Source of the DNA: Closterium sp. Naga37s-1
Taxonomy: Eukaryota; Streptophyta; Zygnematophyceae; Desmidiales; Closteriaceae
Assembly (NCBI GenBank): GCA_947471745.1
Contig: CANJKZ010000979.1
Span: 1,302,001 to 1,366,000, forward strand
Length of the DNA: 64,000 nt
Direction of reading: 5' to 3'
Translations under genes and position numbers: made by a program
Part shown: positions 56,568 to 64,000 of the stretch, in pieces
How the letters are laid out: every line of letters starts with the position of its first letter
Position numbering within the stretch: position 1 is the first letter of the stretch
The notes under the pieces: generated by a model
Database searches by the model: none
Seen by the model: the letters and a program-made list of their open reading frames with translations, nothing else
Told to the model about the DNA's origin: nothing

Positions 56568-57348
56568 TGTCAGAATGTTTTATTTGTTTAGCCTGCAGTG
56601 GGGTACTCTATAGCGAGTACAGCCCAATTTAGGGTTTGGTATATGTATCCTGCTGCTGCTAGTTCAAAACCCTCTTCTCTGTTTCATTCATTCCTTCACT
56701 ATTCTGACATGGTTTCAGAGCGATTACGCTCTTGGCCTGTGGGCCCACCTGCTTTCGCTCCTTTCGTGTCTGTCGCGCGCCCCGTGGCGTGCGACACCTT
56801 TTTCTTCCCATAGCCAAACTGGGGTGTAATCAGCACAAGCAAGCAGAGCAATAATCAAAGCTAGAAGCTATCACAGAGGGTAAGTGAAGAGGAGGAGGGA
56901 CTATGAGAGGAGAGGAGGTAGTGGGCGGCAGCTGAAGCTGCTGGCACACGGCGCAACAGGAGAAATTGGCACTCGGGCAACTGGAGCAACTGGCACACTG
57001 GCAACTGGAGCAACTGACACACGGGCTACTGGAGTAACTGGCTCCGCGGCTAACTCTGAGCGGCAGGAGCAACGGACCCACGGGCGACTGGAGCAACGGG
57101 CTCACGGGCATCAGGAGCGACGGGCTCATGGGCGACTGGCGCAACGGTCTCACGGGCGACTGGAGCTGCTGGCTTCACGGCGGCCACCCCCCTTCAACCT
57201 CCCCAAACTGTCCTACCCCCCTTTCACACACTCCCTGCTGCACCTCAGCACTGCTCACACGTCACCCCCTTAGTACCACTCCCACGGCTCCCACAGGGCG
57301 CCGCGACGAGCGGCGGGCAGGGGCAACGCGCGGCCCCCTATTCTGACA
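56568..57348 (+). mobile_element. Small LTR element lacking most of its 3' LTR, 781 bp
   Basis: It starts TGTCAGAATG and ends CTATTCTGACA, with a perfect target duplication TCCTC (56563-56567 and 57349-57353) inside the copia polyprotein. A 142-bp LTR (56568-56709) is followed by a primer-binding-like site tggtttcagagcg. At the other end only the last about 11 bases of an LTR are present. The interior has tandem caactggagcaactgg units (56960-57180) and no genes. The sequence after the primer site (cttggcctgtgggccc) resembles that of the element at 47.6-49.3 kb. Confidence 0.82.
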
Positions 57349-57359
57349 TCCTCCTGTCC

Positions 57360-59266
57360 CCGTCACCCACGTTATGGCACTTCGTCCTTCCTCTGTTCCA
57401 CTACGTGTTCCTTTGCCGCCTCCTCCTCAGTCCTCTCTTCCTACCGTTCCTGACCCTGCGTCTGACCTAGCTTGTGCTGCCAGTCCCACTGTCTCTCGTC
57501 TTCTCTCCACTGTTGTCACTGACCCTTTTTTTGAGTCCACTGTTGTGTCTGCCCTAGTTGGTGAGCTTGTTGACTTTGCTGCTGCCTGTCGTCTTGACTA
57601 CGCCATTAGCCTTGTTGCTGAGTCTGAGTCTGACTGTCCTCCGTCCGTCGGGGGTGAGTGTGCTCTTGGCACGGACGTCCTTGAGGACAGGCAGGAGGAT
57701 TTTGAGTGTCTTACAACTGCTGTACCTCATCTCGTGGCCATGCTGCTTGCACTTGAGGGAGACCCGGATGCACCAGACATCCCGACCCCGCGTTCTTACG
57801 CAGAGGCGATTACGGGTCCCTACTCCTCTCAGTGGCAGACAGCCATGGACGCAGAGATAGCATCCTGGAAGTCCACAGGCACCTACGTCGACGCAGTTCC
57901 CCCTTCTGGGGCGAACATAGTCGATGGCATGTGGATTTTCAGGGTGAAGCGGCCGCCGGGTTCTCCGCCTATCTTCAAGGCTCGTTACGTTGCACGAGGC
58001 TTCAGTCAGCAACAGGGAGTTGACTTCTTCCAAACCTTCTCCCCTACCCCAAAGATGACCACTCTTCGAGTGTTGCTGCACGTCGCAGCCCAGCGTGACT
58101 ACAAGCTGCACTCCCTTGACTTTAGCACAGCTTTCTTGCAGGGCAGCCTGCACGAGGAGATCTGGCTGTGCTGCCCATCTGGCTTCACTGGGTCGTTTCC
58201 TGCAGGTACCCAGTGGAGCCTCCGGCGGCCAATCTACGGTCTCCGCCAAGCGCCTCGCGAGTGGCACGACACACTGAGGACTACGTTTGCGGCACTGGTT
58301 TTTGCCAGTGCTGACACTGAGGCACTGGCCCTTGTGAAGTCTGAGCTGCAGAAGAGACACACCTGCACTGACCTGGGTGAGCTGCGCATCTATCTTGGTT
58401 TGCAGATCACCCGGGACAGAGCACGGCGCACCGTTACCTTAACTCAGTCACACATGGTGCACCAGATCCTTTAGCGCTTCGGCTTCCGGTACTCCTCGCC
58501 ACAGTCCACTCCTCTGCCTACCGGCCACTCGCTCTCAGCTCCACCTTCGGCCATGTCCGTAGAGCCGAGTGGCCCGTATCCAGAGCTTGTGGGCTGCCTC
58601 ATGTACCTGATGACCTGCACTCGACCTAACCTTGCCTACCCTCTTAGCATCCTGGCTCGCTACGTTGCGCCCGGGAGACACCGACCAGAACACTGTGAGG
58701 CCGCGAAGAGAGTGTTGCGCTACTTGTGCAATACGTTGGGCATGGGGATCGTGCTTGGAGGACGGGGTCCAGTTGTCCTCACTAAACACGCAGACGCTTC
58801 TAGGGTTGACGACTTGGGTACCCAGCGGTCATCACAGGGTTACACATTCAGCCTTGGCTCCGGCTCTGTTTCTTGGCGGTCTATCCGCTCGTCTTCTGAT
58901 CTCAGTTCGAGTTGTGAGGCTGAGATCTACGTAGGGGCCATGGCTGATCAGGAGTTACGCTGGCTCACCTACCTGCTGACCGACTTGGGAGAGCGGCCTC
59001 GTTCTTCTCCAGTGCTGTACGTAGACAACAAGGCCATGATTGCCTTGTGTCAGGAGCACAGACTGGAGCACAGTTTGAAGCACATCGCTCTGCGTTACTT
59101 CCTTGCTCGAGAGTTGCAGCAGCGTGGCCAGCTTCGTCTAGCGTACGTGGCCACTCGGGCCAACACTGCTGATATATTCACCAAGGCACTTCAGTCTGGT
59201 GATCATCATCGTTTCTGTACTGTTTTATGCCTTGTGTTTACTTTGCCTCATTTGCTCACTACGTGA
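57360..59266 (+). pseudogene. Copia RT-RNase H with the YVDD box deleted
   Basis: RT N-terminal motifs are intact (MDAEIASWKSTG, VDGMWIFRVKRPPGSPP, LDFSTAFLQGSLHEEIW, PIYGLRQAPREWHDTLR). After LRTTFAALVFA the frame jumps directly to SADTEALALVKSELQ. By comparison with the fragment at 1-170, the roughly 30 residues containing YVDD are missing, with the frame kept. A TAG at 58472 replaces a residue before RFGF. RNase H follows (KHADASRVDDL, SSCEAEIYVGAM, DNKAMIAL, LKHIALRYFLARE, ANTADIFTKAL) to a stop at 59264. It cannot polymerise as it stands. Confidence 0.9.
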
Positions 59267-59492
59267 CTTTATTTGTACTGTGATCTATGTATATACATGC
59301 ATGCTACACTTGCTAGGATATGATCACTGTACTGTTTGTTCTCTTTTATATAACTCTGCATATGAACTGGCCTTGTGGCCCTTTGCTTGTGCTCGGAATG
59401 TGTGGTGACTTCGTGATCCACCCTGAGCTTGTTTTGCTTTTCTTGACTGGTCTTGTGACCACTTGTTCTCCCCCATTTTGCCTATGGGGTTG

Positions 59493-59623
59493 TGTCAAAC
59501 TTATTTAGTGCTTACATTGTGTAGGTTGTAGTGGGGTTGCCCATAAGGTTTACAACCCAATCAGGGTTAGTACTTGTACCCAACTGTTTCATAGTTCATT
59601 AATTATCGTTCTAGTTTCTAACA
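59493..59623 (+). repeat. Copia 3' LTR (131 bp)
   Basis: Starts TGTCAAACTT, ends TTTCTAACA. Shares gtggggtwgcccataag and agggttagtacttgtacccaac with the 5' LTR. Confidence 0.9.
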
Positions 59624-59628
59624 CAGAC

Positions 59629-60004
59629 AGCATCCTGCACTGCGCATGTTCAAGTGCCACCCTCAGCGAAGGAGGTGCTACTTGAGGAAGGCTTAGCGCG
59701 GCATTGTGACTCACTCAATCAACCACCAGAGAGTATACCGGCATTCCTGCTCTCAGCCAGGCCCCAAAATGGGTTTAGGCTCACCCTTACAAATCAGAGC
59801 TCCAGCTGTGGCCAACTCTGAGTCCTAGGGTGAATTTTTTCGAAGTCTGATGGGTGCAGGGTAAAAAAAAAAATACTCTGATCTAGTCAGTGCAAACAGG
59901 CACCCAACACTGATTGTTACTGCAAAATCCTGCACACAATGCTTTGAGGTTGTTTTACATTAAGAAAGTCGATACATCTGAAAAATGTCCCACTAATCTA
60001 CACC
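59629..60004. other. Spacer, no gene seen
   Basis: Right flank of the copia insertion. Contains an A run at 59862-59872 and agtctga/tctgat words like those in the hAT-like element at 46.6 kb. It may hold the 3' UTR and end of the hAT gene. Confidence 0.45.
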
Positions 60005-62946
60005 TTACATTGCCGTAGGCACACTCCCCTCTACATCCTCTTGTGCAAACAAGGTCTTGCTCTTGTTGCTGCTGGTGAAGTCTTTTGTAGACCTGCGCAA
60101 TTTCTCCCCCCTGAAGATAGCCACCACCTCAAACCAGTCCACCTCATACTGCACAAGGGAACAGCGCATGAGGTGCTCCAGGCTGGTGTCCGAGAGGCAC
60201 CCTCTGTCCCACGTTTTGATCAGGTTCTGCTTGCTGAACCCGCATTCACATTCCACCGTGCTTAACGGCAGAACGGCGACGGCCTGCCACATCTTCATGA
60301 TGTTGGGGAATGACTGCTGCCAGCCGTCGTCTCGCATCATGTTCGAAAGCGCCTAGTGGAAATCCTCCCCGTTGTGCTGGCTGAACAGTGTGGATGTGAA
60401 CATCCACAGTTCGTTGCTCGCCTTCTTGAAGTCGAAGCCTGGTGTACGGGGTGGGGGTCAAATAGGGCTAAAGTAGCATACACCGGGTGGAATGGGGCAT
60501 ATTAGACCAACAGAAGACGAAGACAAGCCACGGATGGTGCACCAAATTCAAACAACATGCATGATCACAACGGACAGATAGTCAACGCTTCACCACACAC
60601 CTGGCAGCTTCTCGTGATAGAGTTTGTGCAGTTTTCCCAGTCAGCGCTTGAACGCCTCAACGCGCTTGGCGTCGTCCGTGAGGTAAGAGGCGGTGTGGAA
60701 CAGCTTCGAACCCTCCAGGTTGGCGAGATCACGCATCCGCCACTCCAGTTCCTTGTCAATCGCGCGGACAAATTTCAACGATAGCTCATAGCAGGTTGTC
60801 ACGTCGCCATCGGTTTCCTGCCCTTTCAACGGCCGCTCGTGCAGAACGAAAGTGAACGACACCGGATTTCCCTCGCAGTCAACGCCTTCAACTTTCATCT
60901 CGCGCTTGTCCTGCTTCTGGTGCTTCAAGATGAAATCGGGAAGAGTCATGTACTCCCCGCTTCCAAAGGTGTGACCAGGTGCCCCGCTCAGGTACCGCGC
61001 CTTCAGCCGCATGCGCGTCTGCTCCACGATGTGCGCCACACACGTGACGTCGATCTGCATCAACCACAAGGAAGCGACGGTGGGGTGTAAGGGGCAGTGC
61101 ACTTGTTCATTTGTCTTGTCACTGTAGTTAAGCTCAAGTACTGACCTGTCTTTGCTGGAACCGCTGGTTCAAGTGGTTCAGCTCCCACAGGATGTCAGCA
61201 AGAAAGCGTAGTAGCCAATGAAACTTGAACGAGGTCACAACCTCGTACAAGTCGGGCTTGTAGTCCTTAAGCACGACGATGGCGGCTGGCAAGACCTCGA
61301 GGAGCCGGGCAACGGCCTCGCCACGCGACAGCCACCGGACAGTGTGTATTCCCTGCGCCTCAAGATTCGTCTTGCAGTACACTCGTTGCAGGTTTTGAAA
61401 CTTCTGGTACTGCACGCCGCTCCTCCCTATAAGCTCAGAAAACGCACGGACGACATCGTCTATCATGTTCAGCTCAGGGACAGCTTCAGCGGCATCTTTT
61501 GCAGCAAGTGCCTCCCTGCATGCTCAAAACAAGATACATGAGTTCATATCCTCTGAACTTGAAACTACCGAGCATAGACATCATAGTTACCGATGCGCGA
61601 TGCAGTGTGTTGACGCCAGGTGAGGTATACGCATTCTGAGCCGCGCCACCACTCCATTGTTCTTCCCCACCATTACGCTCGCTCCGTCGGTCGCGATGCC
61701 TGTTACTTTCTGCAAGTCCACACCAATACCGGCCAGGTACTGCACAACAGCGGAGGACAAAGAAGCAGCGTCGGCGCGATCCACGGTTATCAAGGTGAGG
61801 AACTCGTTGACGACGGCCCTGTTCTTGAGGTACGTGACGTAAATGATGAGGTGTTTGCCGTGGATGCGGTCAGTGCTTTCGTCGAGCGAGAGGGACATCC
61901 ACGGCGATTCCAGAATGTGAAGCCGCTGCGTCTCCTGCAGGCACGCGGATGTCGCACGAAGGGATTCCTTGAAACCGTAACTGCAACACATACAACGCAC
62001 AATTTAGATTAAAAACTCCCACTAACAGTCATTCGAAAAGCACAACAAACAACGGACAATTGACGTACTCAGTGTAGTATGCACCGTAGCCGCCGTTGGG
62101 GGGAAGATCTGGAAGTCCCTCCTTAGCGAGAAACCAGCACAGGGGGACGAACATCGCGATGGGTGCGTCGGCCTTGCAGACGAACATCGCGATATGCAGG
62201 CAGCGGATGATGTGGCGAGTTGACGCATCCGTCTCCTGCCACCTTGTCAAAGTCACTTGCTTCTCCTTTGCTGCAAGTGACCGAGCCTCGCTCTCCAGCG
62301 CCTGTTTATGTGTTCGGGTGGATGAGTGAACACGGATGGTTCCAATTTGCAAGTCACGGCCACCCTCACCCTTCACGCCGTAGCTCGTGCGAGCGGTAGG
62401 ATCGCCGTACTTCATGCAGACACTGCATTTCAGCGAAGGTCTCCCGTTGGTCTGACGATGTAGCCGTAACCATTCGAATTTCCCTGCCCACTCAGTATCG
62501 TACCTGTGCTTGTACGCTGCGTACTCAGCTTCAGCGGTTTCGGTTGGTGGTTTGGGATCGGCACGAGCTTCGGTGCGCGTTGGTGATGCATCGTTCTTTG
62601 GTGGCGGTGCGGCCCAGAGCCTCTGCTGAGTGTATTTCACCCCGATCCTCGGCCTTTTGCCCGGCGTGCTGTTCACGGTCGACGGGGACGCAGTAGAAGG
62701 CCTTGAGCTGCCGTCATCGCCGCCAGGAACAAGAACCAGCGACAGGTGCGGCTCAACAGCATTAGGAGAAGTGGGCCGCTCGACTGCAAACACATAGCCG
62801 ACGCTTCGCACGGGCGAGGCGTCACGAGGCGGCTGTGCGATGGGAACGGTGAAATTATCATAAATCTTGGGAAGAACGCCAAGAACTGAGAGCCCGTTTC
62901 TTGAGCCCCCAGACGGTTCCGAATCGGGCTCTTGCTCGGCTGGCAT
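60005..62946 (-). pseudogene. hAT-superfamily transposase gene, five exons, two in-frame stops
   Basis: Exons 62946-62069, 61980-61591, 61515-61146, 61054-60601 and 60438-60005 join in phase (842 codons) with GT-AG sites. Exon 1 has a disordered N-terminus and a zinc-finger region of TTF/BED type (CSVCMKYGDP ... HSSTRTHKQAL). Exon 2 has the hAT core SLDESTDRIHGK and IATDGASVMVGKNNGVV, with STHCIAHR. Exon 5 has the C-terminal dimerisation domain (LPLSTVECECGFSKQNLIKT, SLEHLMRC). A TGA at 60641-60643 and a TAG at 60353-60355 are both in frame, with conserved-looking sequence after each. Architecture resembles ZNF862-like hAT-derived proteins. Whether it was an element or a host gene is open: no terminal repeats were found. 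Confidence 0.85.
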
Positions 62947-63400
62947 GACTGGCTGGTGCTACTTCGTGAGAACTCGGGGAAGTGCAAGAGAGAAGTGAGA
63001 GAGATGATTTCCGGTTGGAAAGGAAGGACGGAGGACCCCCTCCGCACCGCGAAAAGCTGTACATGCAGCGAGGGAAACCATGGCAGGTACAGGCTGTTAC
63101 GTGATGGCATGGCATCTGCCGCACTGGGCAAGACGAGCCATGCATCGCGCCAGTTTTGCCGTGCTGTGGCAAAAACAGCCACAGTTGGCAGAGACTATGA
63201 GCTGTATTGGCAGCAAACACGGGTGCGCTGGCACGATTCTTGCCAAAAACACCAATGGGTGCAACTTTGGGGTCAGTGGGGGGGTTTGGCAGTTTTTCAC
63301 CATAGGGCAGGTGCGACAAGATGGGAGAGTGGCACCGCGTCACAGGTGCAGTGTATGTGTAGTGTAGCAGAATCCTCGCTTCGAGGAACTCGGTATCAGG
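62947..63400. promoter_or_regulatory. Upstream region of the hAT gene
   Basis: About 450 bp between the hAT start codon and the next LTR. Open frames here are short and without motifs. The promoter is expected here; none is identified. Confidence 0.4.
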
Positions 63401-63405
63401 GTAAG

Positions 63406-64000
63406 TGTTGAACAGTAGGCAAAAGTAGGGCCTAGGCTTAGTAGCCTAGGCCAAGGGGAGTCGACGTGGTTTGTGCCAAGGAGAGAGAAATGGGAATGGT
63501 GTTCACTATAGCACTAGGGTACATATAGCAAACAAAGAGGTGCACCACCTATAAAGCTAATATCTACACTACAGCTAGAACTACATGCAGGTATAAGAAT
63601 ATAATTCTGACATCCCCCAGTAACTGCATGCAGGAATAGCTAAGTGCAGAACACAACCTGCAGAGGTACACCACAGACAGAGAAAACAGCAACAGCAGGT
63701 AAAGCAGCAAAGGGGCAGGCACTCCTGCCACCCCTTTACTCTCCTCCCCCCCCCCCCCCCCACCTCAGAGGGACAGGGGCTGATTGGTCTCACACCTGCC
63801 ACCCCAATGCCACTCCCCTGGCTCCCCCACACCCTCACACCCTCCCCCCAGCGGCAGCTGCAGCAGTGGGAACGAAAGGAGGAGGAGGGGAAGGGAAACA
63901 TACCACCCATCACCCCCATACCCGCCACCCCCAGACCCTCCGTTCCACGGCTGCACGCGCAGCAGGGAGACGAAGAAGGGGAGGGGGGGGGGGGGGGGGG
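63406..64000 (-). mobile_element. TRIM-like LTR element, 3' part, runs off the window
   Basis: The 3' LTR at 63406-63612 (207 bp on the plus strand, tgttgaaca...ttctgaca) is followed by a purine run on the minus strand (tggggga) and interior sequence that matches 47806-48250 (gtaactgcatgcaggaatagctaag; cagcggcagctgcagcagtggga). The left target flank is GTAAG (63401-63405); its partner lies outside. Same family as 47.6-49.3 kb. Confidence 0.85.

Larger units (their letters stand above)
51684..59623 (+). mobile_element. Complete but decayed Ty1/copia element with 131-bp LTRs
   Basis: 5' LTR 51684-51814 and 3' LTR 59493-59623, both starting TGTCA, with target duplication CAGAC on each side (51679-51683 and 59624-59628). 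The LTRs differ at roughly 20 of 131 positions, so it is old. A primer-binding-like site (aggtttcagagcagg) follows the 5' LTR. Order: GC-rich leader, gag, protease, integrase, RT, RNase H. There are many breaks: stops at about 52860, 55136, 55288 and 58472, a frameshift near 54290, a lost integrase Asp, a deletion removing the RT YVDD box, and a nested small LTR element at 56568-57348. Confidence 0.92.

Overview
The window is nuclear DNA from a plant-lineage eukaryote. It carries a spliced gene for plastid ribosomal protein L3 with an N-terminal extension that looks like a plastid transit peptide, a CDPK-type protein kinase, GT-AG introns, and a typical plant transposon load: Ty1/copia, a Ty3/gypsy chromovirus, DIRS, MULE and hAT elements, small LTR elements and foldback elements. 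The high GC, pyrimidine-rich introns and many minisatellites would suit a streptophyte alga or early-diverging land plant. No species can be named from sequence alone.

Layout. 1-0.98 kb: copia pol fragment (minus). 1.54-2.39 kb: secreted coiled-coil gene, paralog 1 (minus). 3.44-6.41 kb: plastid RPL3 (plus), whose introns hold decayed copies of its own exon ends. 6.8-7.5 kb: foldback element. 8.00-15.42 kb: complete MULE with a 9-bp target duplication, inserted in a smaller foldback; its transposase has a long Gln/Gly minisatellite tail. 15.76-23.98 kb: coiled-coil paralog 2, frameshifted and split by a complete chromovirus (16.58-23.84 kb). 24.40-30.26 kb: DIRS element (minus). 31.07-32.01 kb: intact coiled-coil paralog 3. 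32.82-40.19 kb: one minus-strand gene in which a CDPK-type kinase domain is spliced onto a 1,200-residue Arg-Asp-rich tail. 42.52-45.59 kb: four-exon orphan gene of 205 residues. 45.6-51.3 kb: several layers of nested copia, small-LTR and hAT insertions. 51.68-59.62 kb: old but complete copia with 131-bp LTRs, carrying a small LTR insertion. 60.0-62.95 kb: five-exon hAT transposase gene with two in-frame stops. 63.4-64 kb: start of another small LTR element.

Probable host genes are RPL3, the kinase/tail gene, the orphan gene and the coiled-coil paralogs. No pathway links them. What they share is structural: RPL3, the kinase/tail gene and the orphan gene all carry serial tandem copies of exon ends, often with splice sites, in neighbouring introns or flanks. 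The remaining sequence is mostly transposons nested in transposons. Many insertions can be ordered from intact target-site duplications read directly in the sequence.

All homology calls come from motif recognition without database searches. Exon boundaries were chosen by phase, GT-AG sites and protein continuity.
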